Of a stretch of 64,000 nt of DNA, positions 9,665-18,328 are shown piece by piece. The DNA is from Nisaea sp. Its GTDB lineage: Bacteria > Pseudomonadota > Alphaproteobacteria > Thalassobaculales > Thalassobaculaceae. Numbering within the stretch: position 1 is the stretch's first letter; the number at the start of each line of letters is the position of its first letter. Location: the NCBI RefSeq assembly GCF_017640745.1, contig NZ_JAEPQA010000004.1:73803-137802 (forward strand). The letters are read 5' to 3'. Made by a program: the position numbers and the translations under genes. The notes beneath the pieces were generated by a model. That model ran no database searches. It saw nothing but the letters and a program-made list of their open reading frames with translations, and was not told where the DNA came from.

Positions 9665-9681
9665 TGGCGACGTACGGAAAA

Positions 9682-10557
9682 TCAGCGCGTCGGCACCGGT
9701 TCGTCGCCGGAATAGTCATAGAAGCCGCGGCCGGTCTTGCGGCCGAGCCAGCCCGCCTCGACATATTTCACCAGCAGCGGACAGGGACGGTACTTGCTGT
9801 CCGCCAGCCCGTCATAGAGCACGTGCATGACCGCGAGGCAGGTATCGAGGCCGATGAAGTCGGCGAGCTGCAGCGGCCCCATCGGATGATTGGCACCGAG
9901 CCGGAGTGCGGTGTCGATGGAGTGCACCGACCCGACGCCTTCATAAAGCGTGTATATCGCTTCGTTGATCATCGGCAGCAGGATCCGGTTCACGATGAAG
10001 GCCGGGAAATCCTCGGCGACCGAAACCGTCTTGCCGAGCGCTTCGGCGAGCGCGCGGACGGTCTCGAAGGTATCCTGCTCCGTCGCGATGCCCCGGATCA
10101 GCTCGACCAGCTGCATGGCCGGCACCGGGTTCATGAAATGCATGCCCATGAACCGTCCCGGCCGGTCCGTCACCGCTGCAAGGCGGGTGATCGAGATCGA
10201 GGAGGTGTTGGTCGCGATGATCGCGTCCTTGGAAAGATGCGGAACCAGGGTCTTCAGGATCTCGCGCTTGATCGACTCGTCCTCGGTCGCCGCCTCGACG
10301 ACGATGTCGCAGGCGCCGAATATCCCGTAATCCGTTCCGGTGGAGATCCGCTTCATCGCGGCATCGACGTCGCTGTCCGCGATCTTGCCGCGGGCGACCT
10401 GGCGGCGCATGTCCCGGTCGATCTTCTCGACCGCTTCGGAGAGCCGTGCGTCCTCGATATCGAGCAGGCGGACATCAAGCCCGGAAAGCGCGCTGACATG
10501 GGCGATGCCGCTTCCCATCTGCCCGGCTCCGATCACGCCGATTGTGCGCACGTCCAT
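9682..10557 (-). CDS. 3-hydroxybutyryl-CoA dehydrogenase
   Basis: NAD-dependent 3-hydroxyacyl-CoA dehydrogenase of 291 residues that interconverts 3-hydroxybutyryl-CoA and acetoacetyl-CoA. The Rossmann motif GVIGAGQMGSG occupies about 7-17, and HFMNPVPAMQLVE carries the catalytic His of the family; the C-terminal domain has GLDTCLAVMHVLYDG and ends GRGFYDYSG as expected. The ATG at 10557 starts MDVRTIGV; upstream in-frame codons give a non-conserved Gly/Pro/Arg stretch. It follows etfA on the same strand after about 100 nt. With ETF it points to fatty-acyl or butyryl-CoA metabolism. Confidence 0.95.
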   Translation of the reverse strand: MDVRTIGVIGAGQMGSGIAHVSALSGLDVRLLDIEDARLSEAVEKIDRDMRRQVARGKIADSDVDAAMKRISTGTDYGIFGACDIVVEAATEDESIKREILKTLVPHLSKDAIIATNTSSISITRLAAVTDRPGRFMGMHFMNPVPAMQLVELIRGIATEQDTFETVRALAEALGKTVSVAEDFPAFIVNRILLPMINEAIYTLYEGVGSVHSIDTALRLGANHPMGPLQLADFIGLDTCLAVMHVLYDGLADSKYRPCPLLVKYVEAGWLGRKTGRGFYDYSGDEPVPTR

Positions 10558-10658
10558 ATCCGCTCTCCCCGTTTCGTCGGGGCATCGGCCGGGCGGCCGG
10601 CCGGTGCCGGGTCGCATGGGACGCCCGGCACCGCTTGGCTGTCAAGTATTTGCGGCTG

Positions 10659-11594
10659 TTAGCCGTCCAGCGCCTTGCTGAGTTCCGGAACCGCTTCGAA
10701 CAGATCGGCGACGAGGCCGTAATCGGCGACCTGGAAGATCGGCGCTTCCTCGTCCTTGTTGATCGCGACGATGACCTTGCTGTCCTTCATGCCGGCGAGG
10801 TGCTGGATCGCGCCGGAGATGCCGACGGCGACATAGAGCTCCGGAGCAACGACCTTGCCGGTCTGGCCGACCTGGTAGTCGTTCGGCACGAAGCCGGCAT
10901 CGACGGCGGCACGGGACGCGCCGACGGCGGCACCGAGCTTGTCCGCGACTTCTTCCAGCATCTTGAAGTTTTCGCCGTTCTGCATCCCGCGACCGCCGGA
11001 GATGACGATCTTCGCGGAGGTCAGTTCCGGGCGTTCGGAGCTGCTGAGCTCGGCTCCGACATAGGAGGTCAGGCCAGCATCGCCCTTGGCGTCGGCCGCT
11101 TCAACGGCGGCGGAACCGCCTTCGGCCGCAGCGGCGTCGAACGCGGTGGTGCGGACGGTGATGACCTTGACGGAGTCGGAGGACTTCACGGTCGCCATCG
11201 CATTACCGGCATAGATCGGGCGCACGAAGGTGTCCGCATCGACGACGGCGGAGATCTCGGAGATCTGCTGCACGTCGAGCATGGCGGCGGCGCGCGGCAT
11301 CACGTTCTTGCCGAAGCTGGTCGCCGGGGCGAGGACATGGCTGTAGCCGGACGCGAGCGCAACGACCAGCGGAGCGACGTTTTCGGCAAGGCCGTTGGCA
11401 TATTCCGCGGCATCCGCATGCAGAACCTTGGAGACGCCGGCGATCTTCGCGGCGGCCTCAGCCGCGGCGGAAGAGCCGCTGCCGGCCACCAGCACGGCGA
11501 CGTCGCCGCCGATCTGGGTCGCGGCGGTCACGGCGTTCAGGGTAGCCGGGGCGATTTCCGAATTATCGTGTTCGGCAACGACGAGAACGCTCAT
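10659..11594 (-). CDS. etfA: Electron transfer flavoprotein subunit alpha
   Basis: Alpha subunit of ETF, 311 residues, which carries electrons from acyl-CoA and related dehydrogenases to ETF:quinone oxidoreductase. The C-terminal FAD-binding half shows [42 protein letters not shown] and [12 protein letters not shown], all diagnostic. The N-terminal domain begins [11 protein letters not shown]. Its ATG shares one base with the etfB stop (TGATG), so the subunits are translationally coupled. Confidence 0.97.
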   Translation of the reverse strand: MSVLVVAEHDNSEIAPATLNAVTAATQIGGDVAVLVAGSGSSAAAEAAAKIAGVSKVLHADAAEYANGLAENVAPLVVALASGYSHVLAPATSFGKNVMPRAAAMLDVQQISEISAVVDADTFVRPIYAGNAMATVKSSDSVKVITVRTTAFDAAAAEGGSAAVEAADAKGDAGLTSYVGAELSSSERPELTSAKIVISGGRGMQNGENFKMLEEVADKLGAAVGASRAAVDAGFVPNDYQVGQTGKVVAPELYVAVGISGAIQHLAGMKDSKVIVAINKDEEAPIFQVADYGLVADLFEAVPELSKALDG

Positions 11595-12343
11595 CAGATC
11601 ACCTTTGCTTCATTGCGAAGTTTGGACACCAGCTCAGCGACGTCGGCGACCTTCACGCCCGCTTCGCGCTTGGCCGGTTCCTCGACCTTCAGGGTTTGCA
11701 GGCGCGGCGCCGGATCGACACCGAGATCGGCCGGCGTCATCTGGTCGATCGGCTTCTTCTTCGCCTTCATGATGTTCGGCAGCGACGCATAGCGCGGCTC
11801 GTTCAGACGCAGGTCCGTGGTGACGATCGCCGGCAGCTTCACCGAGATGGTCTCGAGACCGCCGTCGATCTCGCGGGTGACCTTGGCTTCGCCGGAGCCC
11901 ATTTCGATCTTGGAGGCAAAGGTGGCCTGGCCCCAGCCGAGCAGCGCGGCCAGCATCTGGCCGGTCTGGTTGGCGTCGTCGTCGATCGCCTGCTTGCCGA
12001 GAATGACAAGCTGCGGCTGCTCCTTCTCGACCACGGCCTTAAGCATCTTGGCGACGGCCAGCGGCTCCAGATCGCCGTCATGTAGCACGTGGATGCCGCG
12101 GTCGGCGCCCATGGCGAGCGCGGTGCGGATGGTTTCCTGACACTGCTGGACGCCGAGCGAGACGGCGACGACCTCGGTCGCGGTACCGGCTTCCTTGAGG
12201 CGGATCGCCTCTTCGACGGAGATTTCGTCGAAGGGGTTCATGGACATCTTGACGTTGGCGAGTTCGACCCCGGTCTGGTCCGCCTTCACGCGAACCTTGA
12301 CGTTGTAGTCGATGACCCTTTTGACGGGTACGAGAACCTTCAT
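11594..12343 (-). CDS. etfB: Electron transfer flavoprotein subunit beta
   Basis: Beta subunit of ETF, 249 residues; it binds AMP and docks to the alpha subunit. It begins [16 protein letters not shown] and holds the family segments [17 protein letters not shown] and [16 protein letters not shown], the ETF-beta signature with [12 protein letters not shown] further on. It is first in an etfB-etfA-hbd string. A good -35/-10 pair is present about 40 nt upstream (see 12385-12414). The basic, Lys-rich stretch [10 protein letters not shown] is the usual ETF-beta recognition-loop region. Confidence 0.97.
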   Translation of the reverse strand: MKVLVPVKRVIDYNVKVRVKADQTGVELANVKMSMNPFDEISVEEAIRLKEAGTATEVVAVSLGVQQCQETIRTALAMGADRGIHVLHDGDLEPLAVAKMLKAVVEKEQPQLVILGKQAIDDDANQTGQMLAALLGWGQATFASKIEMGSGEAKVTREIDGGLETISVKLPAIVTTDLRLNEPRYASLPNIMKAKKKPIDQMTPADLGVDPAPRLQTLKVEEPAKREAGVKVADVAELVSKLRNEAKVI

Positions 12344-12384
12344 GGCGACCCCGAAAGAGATTTGAGTTTCATATGCGGTAGCAG

Positions 12385-12414
12385 GTCATAGGCGATGCGT
12401 TTTTCGCCTGTCAA
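12385..12414 (-). promoter_or_regulatory. Candidate sigma-70 promoter for etfBA
   Basis: On the minus strand a perfect TTGACA (12414-12409) is followed after 18 bp by TATGAC (12390-12385), with a leader of about 35 nt to the etfB ATG at 12343. Between the boxes lies a small inverted repeat (AGGCGA and TCGCCT around 8 nt) that could add control. This is among the better promoter matches in the window. Confidence 0.5.
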
Positions 12415-12468
12415 GCTAACCCCGCCGCCTTCTGACCTCAATGCGACATCGGGGAAAGCCGTCTTAAT

Positions 12469-13038
12469 TCAGCGGTTTTTGCCCGGAACCCAGAGAACGT
12501 CCGCCGCACCGTCATCATTGATGTGCCGAGCGAGCACGAACAGATGGTCGGAAAGCCGGTTGGCGAACTTGATGGCATTGGCCCCGACCGGCTCCTGCTC
12601 GGCCAGCGCGGTCATCGCCCGCTCCGCCCGGCGGATCACGGTCCGCGCCAGATGAAGGTAGGCCGCGGCGGGCTTTCCACCGGGCAGAATGAAGGAATCC
12701 AAGGGCTTCAGCGTCTCGTTCATGGCGTCGATCTCGCGCTCGAGCCGCTCGACCTGGGCCGCACCGATGCGCAGGGGCTCCCATTTCGGGTTTTCCTGTT
12801 CCGGGGTCGCCAGATCGGCGCCGAGATCGAACAGATCGTTCTGGATGCGGGCCAACATCTCGTCGACGGCGCCCGCACCTGAGGTATGCAGGCGGGCAAG
12901 GCCGATCACGCTGTTCGCCTCGTCCACGGTTCCATAGGCTTCCGGGCGCAGCGAGTGCTTCTTGACCCGGCTTCCGTCGCCGAGCGAGGTCTCTCCGCCA
13001 TCCCCGCCGCGGGTATAGATCTTGGTGAGCCGGACCAT
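12469..13038 (-). CDS. Cob(I)yrinic acid a,c-diamide adenosyltransferase, PduO type
   Basis: ATP:cob(I)alamin adenosyltransferase of 189 residues. The N-terminus MVRLTKIYTRGGDGGETSLG is the ATP-binding motif of the PduO/MMAB family, followed by YGTVDEANSVIG and the substrate-site helix LARTVIRRAERAM. It makes adenosylcobalamin, the cofactor of B12-dependent acyl-CoA mutases. Its place upstream of etfBA and hbd on the same strand suggests a link to acyl-CoA metabolism (for example methylmalonyl- or ethylmalonyl-CoA mutase elsewhere), but a separate promoter seems to precede etfB. Confidence 0.95.
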   Translation of the reverse strand: MVRLTKIYTRGGDGGETSLGDGSRVKKHSLRPEAYGTVDEANSVIGLARLHTSGAGAVDEMLARIQNDLFDLGADLATPEQENPKWEPLRIGAAQVERLEREIDAMNETLKPLDSFILPGGKPAAAYLHLARTVIRRAERAMTALAEQEPVGANAIKFANRLSDHLFVLARHINDDGAADVLWVPGKNR

Positions 13039-13077
13039 CTGAACGCCTCCGAAACTATTTGCGCCGGACGCCGGACG

Positions 13078-13272
13078 CTACCGCGACAAGGCCAGGGCGA
13101 TCATGAAGAGCACGACCGCAAGGAATTGAAATAACACGCGATATCGCATGAAACGATTTGAGCGCCTCGGTCCGTCGGGACCACCGCGCGCCATGGACAC
13201 GAGACCGCCGAAGAGGGTGCCGAGCACCAGCAGGAGGGCGATGGCCATGAGGATGATGACGAAGACTGACAT
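13078..13272 (-). CDS. Twin transmembrane (HIG1-like) small protein
   Basis: A 64-residue protein with two membrane helices: MSVFVIILMAIALLLVLGTL at the N-terminus and VLFQFLAVVLFMIALAL at the C-terminus. They are joined by a loop MARGGPDGPRRSNRFMRYR resembling HIG1-domain proteins, which in mitochondria associate with respiratory complexes. In Alphaproteobacteria this small protein is typically encoded beside the cobalamin adenosyltransferase, as here with a gap of about 40 nt. The ATG at 13272 begins the first helix; a longer in-frame start at 13314 is possible. Its cellular role is inference. Confidence 0.75.
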   Translation of the reverse strand: MSVFVIILMAIALLLVLGTLFGGLVSMARGGPDGPRRSNRFMRYRVLFQFLAVVLFMIALALSR

Positions 13273-13559
13273 GCCGCCGATATAGAACGGCACAGCGTCG
13301 AAGACCAGTGCCAAGCGTGACGGGCGTCAATCCGCCACATCGCCAAAGACGCAACGATTTGACAAAAATGCGCCTTAATTCCCGAGCAAAATTTACCCCG
13401 CGTTAACAATTCGGACCGAAAACGAAACAGATTCGACTGATTGTAACTCTTTTATCAGTTGATTCTGGCTTTTTATCCGAAATAGACTTCCGGTTGCCCC
13501 CCAAGATTTGCTATGCGGGGCGCCTGAACCGCAAATTGTAGTAGGATTCGTGATCCCAA
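13273..13559. other. AT-rich divergent intergenic region
   Basis: This gap separates the twin-transmembrane gene (minus) from the J-domain gene (plus). It is clearly AT-richer than its surroundings from about 13350 to 13490 and includes TTGACA at 13359-13364 on the plus strand without a convincing -10 at 16-18 bp. Promoters for both genes presumably lie here. I see no RNA gene, strong hairpin or repeat. Confidence 0.4.
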
Positions 13560-14270
13560 ATGCCTGACGATTCAGTCCTCGCCTACACCGCCCCCAACCG
13601 GAAAAACGAAGCTATTTCAATTAACTACAAGAAAAGCCAGTCCTATATCGTCCCCTGTTCCAGCGCATTCCGGGATCGCGTAACTGCACTTGCGGATTCA
13701 CAGGGCGCCAGCGTCGCCGATCTGGCGCGTGCCGTCCTGATGTTGATCCCGAATGAGACCGTTATGGCGACGGAAGACCCCGGGGAACCGGCGCCGGACG
13801 ACCGCGAAGTGGTGAAATTGCAGTCGGGCCCCTCGAAAGGCCGCACTCTGCGGCGGAAACCGCGTTTGCAGCTGCGTCTGCCGATCGGTTACGACATCGC
13901 CCGCCTTCGGCGCGCCCTCGCGCTGTCGCTGAAGATGGCGGAAGGCGACCGCCAACTCTCGATTGAGAGCACAGAGGACCGTCAGCGGCGCCAGAACGAC
14001 GGCGCCACGCGGGCCCGCCTTGAAGAAGATATTGAGCAATTGCAGCGGATTATCGGGGATCTCGCCTTTGAACCCCTGCGCAACGGCATCACCAGCCGGA
14101 GCGAGGCGCTGCATGTCATGGGCTTCGCCCCGACCGCGGTTCCGGACCAGAAGGCGATCCGTGGACGCTACCGGCGGCTTGCCCTGGTGTTCCATCCGGA
14201 CTCGCCTTTCGGCGACCATCAGCGCATGAGCCAGCTCAACGAGGCGCTCGAGAAGCTTACCCGCGCTTGA
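13560..14270 (+). CDS. J-domain-containing protein
   Basis: Protein of 236 residues with a DnaJ-like domain at its C-terminus: ALHVMGF, then IRGRYRRLALVFHPDSPFGD with the essential HPD tripeptide, and RMSQLNEALEKLTRA as the last helix. The N-terminal part (about 1-100) is unlike DnaJ and contains SQSYIVPCSSAFRDRV, LADSQGASVADLARAV and RRKPRLQLRLP, so it may read as a ribbon-helix-helix-like or adaptor region. There is no zinc finger or G/F region. A J domain at the end of a protein usually recruits DnaK; the client is unknown. It has its own AT-rich upstream region. Confidence 0.75.
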   Translation: MPDDSVLAYTAPNRKNEAISINYKKSQSYIVPCSSAFRDRVTALADSQGASVADLARAVLMLIPNETVMATEDPGEPAPDDREVVKLQSGPSKGRTLRRKPRLQLRLPIGYDIARLRRALALSLKMAEGDRQLSIESTEDRQRRQNDGATRARLEEDIEQLQRIIGDLAFEPLRNGITSRSEALHVMGFAPTAVPDQKAIRGRYRRLALVFHPDSPFGDHQRMSQLNEALEKLTRA

Positions 14271-14430
14271 CGGCGCGGGGCGGTGGCAATAGGGTCACGC
14301 TCATGAACAGCCAACCTCTCCGGCGTCTGGCCGGTCGAATTATCGGGCGAATTAGCAACCCGGTCCTCTGATAGGGCCGGGCCAGTGCTGTTTTCCCTTA
14401 TTCGACCCCCGCGACCGGAGTGGTTTTGTC

Positions 14431-14748
14431 ATGCAAGACGTTGCTGTATCCCCTTCTTTTCATACTGTTTTTCCCGAACCCGCGAACGAAGCGGATGTGA
14501 CTGCCTGCTTTTCCGTACAGGCCCGCGCCGAACCTTCGGTGATGCCCCGCGTACTGGAGACCTTCGCCAAACTCGGCCTGATCCCGACGCGCTGGCACAG
14601 CGATCTCGGCGGCCGGCGGCGCGACGAGCTCACCATCGACCTGCAGGTCCAGGGACTGACAGATGCGCAGCGCGACCACGCCGCCGCCGTGATGCGAAGC
14701 ATGGTCTCGGTCACCTCGGTGCTGGTCTCGGAAAAACGCTTCTCCTGA
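14431..14748 (+). CDS. Small ACT-like domain protein
   Basis: A 105-residue protein. The core reads ACFSVQARAEPSVMPRVLET, then FAKLGLIPTRWHSDLGG, ELTIDLQVQGLT and AAAVMRSMVSVTSVLVSEK, the beta-alpha-beta-beta-alpha-beta pattern of ACT domains such as the small regulatory subunit of acetolactate synthase. There is no catalytic domain. It lies just ahead of the Nudix gene (28-nt gap) and after the J-domain gene, and could be a stand-alone amino-acid sensor. The assignment rests on pattern, not on a named family. Confidence 0.55.
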   Translation: MQDVAVSPSFHTVFPEPANEADVTACFSVQARAEPSVMPRVLETFAKLGLIPTRWHSDLGGRRRDELTIDLQVQGLTDAQRDHAAAVMRSMVSVTSVLVSEKRFS

Positions 14749-14776
14749 AGCTCGAAGCCGGAAAGCGGCCCGGAGC

Positions 14777-15625
14777 ATGAGCGGCTTCCTGCATCATCTC
14801 CGGGTCTGCAATGCGCACGATCCTGCCGATTATTGTCCCTGGTCCATCGGAGACGCAGAAGTCGGGCTGGTCCCGCACGCGATCGCGGAAAAACTCCAGG
14901 AATGCGGTTTCACCCGATCCGAAGCCGGTCTTGCGCTCCCGACGGGAACTTTCGAGGAGCTCAGCGAGAAACTCGCCGAGGCTTCGGAAACCCTGCGCGA
15001 AGCCGGACTGGCCGCGAAGGCACGCGGTGAATTCTACCCGGTCCTCACCCATCCCGATGCGGACCCGCTTGCCATTCTCGATCGGGGTGCCGCCACCGAA
15101 TTCGGCATTGTAAACAAGGGCTTCCACCTGAATGGCATCGTCCGCCGGGTCGACGGCACCTTCATGTGGATCGCACGCCGGGCCCGGGACAAGGCGACCT
15201 ATCCCGGCAAGCTGGACAACATGGTCGCGGGCGGCCACCCCGCCGGCATCTCTGCGTTCGACAATCTGCTGAAGGAGTGCGCCGAGGAGGCGGGCATACC
15301 GGCGGAGATTGCCGCAACGGCCCGGCCGACCGGCGTCATCAGCTACAGGATGGCGGTTCAGGCCGGGCTCCGGCGGCACATGTTCTATACCTACGACCTG
15401 GAACTCGACCCGGATTTCGTGCCTCAGGCGGTCGACGGAGAGGTCGAGAGTTTCGAACTGCTCCCGATCGGCGAGGTGATGCGGATCGTCGAAACCGAGC
15501 CCGACGCCTTCAAGTACAACTGCAACCTCGCGATCATCGATTATCTGCTGCGCAACGGCTTCATCGCGCCGGACCATCCGGATTATTTCGAGCTCGCCAA
15601 CGGCCTGCGCCTGCCAAAGGTCTGA
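14777..15625 (+). CDS. DUF4743/Nudix hydrolase family protein
   Basis: Protein of 282 residues. The first about 110 residues are the DUF4743 region found in eukaryotic and bacterial thiamine-pyrophosphokinase-related Nudix proteins; the rest is a Nudix fold. The Nudix box reads GGHPAGISAFDNLLKECAEE followed by AGI, so the usual first Glu is Ile and the Arg is Lys, a variation I recall as normal for this subfamily. The C-terminal GEVESFELLPIGEVMRIV and NCNLAIIDYLLRNG are also conserved there. Relatives have been linked to hydrolysis of damaged thiamine diphosphate; the substrate here is inference. Confidence 0.88.
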   Translation: MSGFLHHLRVCNAHDPADYCPWSIGDAEVGLVPHAIAEKLQECGFTRSEAGLALPTGTFEELSEKLAEASETLREAGLAAKARGEFYPVLTHPDADPLAILDRGAATEFGIVNKGFHLNGIVRRVDGTFMWIARRARDKATYPGKLDNMVAGGHPAGISAFDNLLKECAEEAGIPAEIAATARPTGVISYRMAVQAGLRRHMFYTYDLELDPDFVPQAVDGEVESFELLPIGEVMRIVETEPDAFKYNCNLAIIDYLLRNGFIAPDHPDYFELANGLRLPKV

Positions 15626-15629
15626 GGCA

Positions 15630-16256
15630 TCAGATCGGTTTTTCCGGCCGCACGCCGGGGCGGTTCGCGGGATGCGCCGGCGGCCCGGCGGGGGCGGCAG
15701 GCATCGCCAGCGAGCCGTCCAGCATCCGCTCGACCAGCGACAGCAAGTGCTCCAGGCGCCGGTCCGGCAATCCGAGTTCGACCAGATGGCCCACGGTATT
15801 GGCGAGATACTCGCGTCCCGGCCCCGCCGTGCCGTGGCCCTGGATGATCAGCGCCGCGCGCTCTTCCGGTGTCAGTCCGGCGGCATATTGCGCATGGCCA
15901 CGGTCGACAACATAGGCCTGCGCCCCGACCCGGCGGCCAGAGCCCCAGGCGTTCACGGGCAGAACCCGCGGCGTGTAGACGCCGGTGATCATTTCCCGTT
16001 CATGCAGATAGGCGAGCACCTGCTCGCGCTTGCTTTCCGCCACGCGGTAGGCGATACCGCGGCAGGAACCGCCACGGTCGAGGCCGAGCACCAGACCGGG
16101 GCGCTCCGGCGTCCCGCGATAACGGTGCGACCAGACGCAGAAATCCCGGTGATAGCCCTGCAGGCGCGCCGGCACCCGTTCGAGATACTCGAAGCCCGGC
16201 CGCCACATCAGCGAGCCGTAACCGAACACCCATAGATCGCCACAATCTGAGGTCAT
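15630..16256 (-). CDS. Gamma-glutamylcyclotransferase, ChaC-like
   Basis: Protein of 208 residues with the signature WVFGYGSLMWRPGF near the N-terminus, which is the YGSL substrate-binding loop of gamma-glutamylcyclotransferases. The following segments are RLQGYHRDFCVWSHRYRGTP, GLVLGLDRGGSCRGIAYRV and the catalytic-Glu region YLHEREMITGVYTP. ChaC-type enzymes cleave glutathione to 5-oxoproline and Cys-Gly. It is convergent with the Nudix gene (4-nt gap) and divergent from the DUF2125 gene. Length fits the ChaC family. Confidence 0.92.
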   Translation of the reverse strand: MTSDCGDLWVFGYGSLMWRPGFEYLERVPARLQGYHRDFCVWSHRYRGTPERPGLVLGLDRGGSCRGIAYRVAESKREQVLAYLHEREMITGVYTPRVLPVNAWGSGRRVGAQAYVVDRGHAQYAAGLTPEERAALIIQGHGTAGPGREYLANTVGHLVELGLPDRRLEHLLSLVERMLDGSLAMPAAPAGPPAHPANRPGVRPEKPI

Positions 16257-16282
16257 AACTTGGCGGACTTCACGGAAAGCAC

Positions 16283-17377
16283 ATGAACAAGATGATCTCC
16301 GAGATAATCCCGACGCCCCCGCCGCACAAGCGCCAGAGACGCATCGGTACCGTTCTGTCGTTCATCTTCGCCCTCGCGGTGCTGACCTATGTCGGGAACT
16401 GGTTCGCCGCCGCCTTCTGGCTGGAAGGCAAGATCGAGGACTGGGCGGCGGAGGAACAAGCACGCGGCAACCAGGTCGCCTATGGCGAGCTGCGCTTCGA
16501 AGGCTTTCCGTTCGAGATGTCCGTGCTGGCGACCGATGTCGCCTACGAGCGGCGGCGGGGCCGGATTTCAGAGACCGTGGAACTCGGCAAACTGAGGGCG
16601 GTCGCCAAGCCCTGGGCGCCGCTCGACTATACCTTTACGGCGGAAACCCCGGTCACCGCGCGCCAGCGCAACCTCGACACCGACACGGTCGTCACCCTCG
16701 AGGCCGCCCCGCGCACGCAACTGGAAACGAGTTTTTACGGCTCCGGCGTGCTCGAGCATGCGCGCCTGACCGTGCTCGGCGGGCTGCTGACCTCGGAGCG
16801 CAAGGGCGACGGACGCGGCCCGCGCGAGGCCGCCCGCTTCGTCGCCGCCTCCCTCACGGTCGACCAGGCGGAGGCGATCAGGGATCACACCGAAGCCTCC
16901 GCCGTCGTCAACCTGACGGCGACCCGCATCGAAAGCCCGGCCCTCGCCGCGATGGGCACCAAGGCGCAACACGCGGCGCTCGCCATGGAAGCGACGCTGC
17001 GCGGCGTCCTGACCGGCACGGACAGCGAGGATCTTGCGCTCTGGCGGGACAGTGGCGGAATTCTGGAGATCGACCGTTTCACGCTCGCAATGGATCCGGT
17101 CGGCCTCCGCCTCAGCGCCACGCTGGCGCTGGACCGTCTGCTCCGCCCGGAAGGCGCCGGAACGCTTGAGGTCAAGGGGTTCGACGAGGCGATCCAGGAT
17201 CTGGTCGAGGCGGGTCACCTGAAGCAGGACGCGGCGGAGATCGCAAAGCTGGTGCTCGGCGCCTTCAGCCGGACCAGCGCCAGCGACGGGACGCGGATCG
17301 TCAGCGTCCCGGTGGCGGCACAGGACGGGCGCGTGAGCGCCGGCCCCTTTACGCTATTTCGGCTTCCCGGTTTCTGA
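16283..17377 (+). CDS. DUF2125 domain-containing membrane-anchored protein
   Basis: Protein of 364 residues with one N-terminal membrane helix (about 22-45, IGTVLSFIFALAVLTYVGNW) followed by a long beta-rich, presumably periplasmic domain. The family pattern AYGELRFEGFPFEM is present near residue 70. Proteins of this type resemble AsmA/YdgA-like periplasmic repeats; the function is unknown. The last 24 nt overlap the end of the convergent tyrA gene, so neither can have an ordinary terminator between them. Confidence 0.85.
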   Translation: MNKMISEIIPTPPPHKRQRRIGTVLSFIFALAVLTYVGNWFAAAFWLEGKIEDWAAEEQARGNQVAYGELRFEGFPFEMSVLATDVAYERRRGRISETVELGKLRAVAKPWAPLDYTFTAETPVTARQRNLDTDTVVTLEAAPRTQLETSFYGSGVLEHARLTVLGGLLTSERKGDGRGPREAARFVAASLTVDQAEAIRDHTEASAVVNLTATRIESPALAAMGTKAQHAALAMEATLRGVLTGTDSEDLALWRDSGGILEIDRFTLAMDPVGLRLSATLALDRLLRPEGAGTLEVKGFDEAIQDLVEAGHLKQDAAEIAKLVLGAFSRTSASDGTRIVSVPVAAQDGRVSAGPFTLFRLPGF

Positions 17378-18328
17378 AGCCGGGTGATCGCCGTTGGCGC
17401 CCGGCCCCCATGGGTTGCTGCCGGCCTGATGCGCTTCGACGACGCTGCGGCGGACGTCGCGCGTCCGGGTGAAGAAGTCGAACAGCTTGTCGCCTTCCCC
17501 GTAACGGATCTGCCGCTGCAGCGCGGTCAGGTCCTCGTTGAAACGCTGCAGCATCTCCAGCACCGCATCCTTGTTGGTGAGGAAGATGTCCCGCCACATG
17601 GTCGGATCGGACCCGGCGATGCGTGTGAAATCCCGGAAACCGCCCGCCGAGAAGCGAATCACGTCCTGGCGCTCCTGCTCCTCCACGTCGAAGGCGGTGC
17701 CGACGATCGTGTAGGCGATCAGGTGCGGCAGGTGCGAGGTCAGGGCCAGAACCTTGTCGTGATAGGCCGCGTCCATCACCTCGACAATGGCACCGACGCG
17801 GGACCAGAGCTCGACCAGCCTGGAAACAGCTCCCTCGTCCGTGCCCTGTTCGGGCGTCAGCAGCCAGTAGCGGCCCTGGAAGAGCTCGGCGAAACCGGCA
17901 TCGGGACCGGACTTCTCCGTACCCGCGACCGGGTGGCCCGGCACGAAATGGACGCCGTCCGGCACCTCCGGCGCGACATCCTTCACCACCGCCATCTTCA
18001 CCGAGCCGACATCGGTCAGCACCGCGCCCCTGGCGAGATGCGGCGCGATCTCCCTGGTGATCGCGCCGTAGGTCCGGACCGGAGAGCAGAGCACGACGCA
18101 ATCCGCGCCCTCGACCACCTCGACGATGCCGTCATGGACGCTGTCGGCGATGCCGAGTTCACGCACCCGCGCCCGTACCGCAGGATCGGGATCGAAGACC
18201 GCGACATGGGCTGCGCCGTTTCCGGCCGCGCGCACCGCGCGGACGACGGAGGAGCCGATATTGCCGCAGCCGATGACCGCGAGCCGCCGGAAGACCGGCT
18301 TGTCCTTGGGAAAGTCGCTCTCGCTCAT
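17354..18328 (-). CDS. tyrA: Prephenate/arogenate dehydrogenase
   Basis: NAD(P)-dependent dehydrogenase of tyrosine synthesis, 324 residues. The Rossmann motif is VIGCGNIGSSV at about 18-28; LTDVGSVKMAVVKDV and FVPGHPVAGTEKSGP contain the conserved Ser and the catalytic-site His. Length fits the monofunctional class without a chorismate mutase or ACT domain. Its start overlaps the hisC stop by 4 nt (ATGA), and hisC in turn follows the chorismate mutase gene, so the three form an aromatic amino acid unit. It could use arogenate instead of prephenate; sequence alone does not decide. Confidence 0.93.
   Translation of the reverse strand: MSESDFPKDKPVFRRLAVIGCGNIGSSVVRAVRAAGNGAAHVAVFDPDPAVRARVRELGIADSVHDGIVEVVEGADCVVLCSPVRTYGAITREIAPHLARGAVLTDVGSVKMAVVKDVAPEVPDGVHFVPGHPVAGTEKSGPDAGFAELFQGRYWLLTPEQGTDEGAVSRLVELWSRVGAIVEVMDAAYHDKVLALTSHLPHLIAYTIVGTAFDVEEQERQDVIRFSAGGFRDFTRIAGSDPTMWRDIFLTNKDAVLEMLQRFNEDLTALQRQIRYGEGDKLFDFFTRTRDVRRSVVEAHQAGSNPWGPGANGDHPASETGKPK

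Noticed and set aside
12385-12414. Terminator from the AGGCGA/TCGCCT hairpin
   Set aside because: The stem is only 6 bp with an 8-nt loop and no T-tract, and it lies between a good -35 and -10 pair, so a promoter is the simpler reading.
14777-15625. Nudix box loss as a sign of a dead enzyme
   Set aside because: The Ile and Lys at the usual Glu and Arg positions appear to be the normal form in the DUF4743 subfamily, so I do not treat it as decay.
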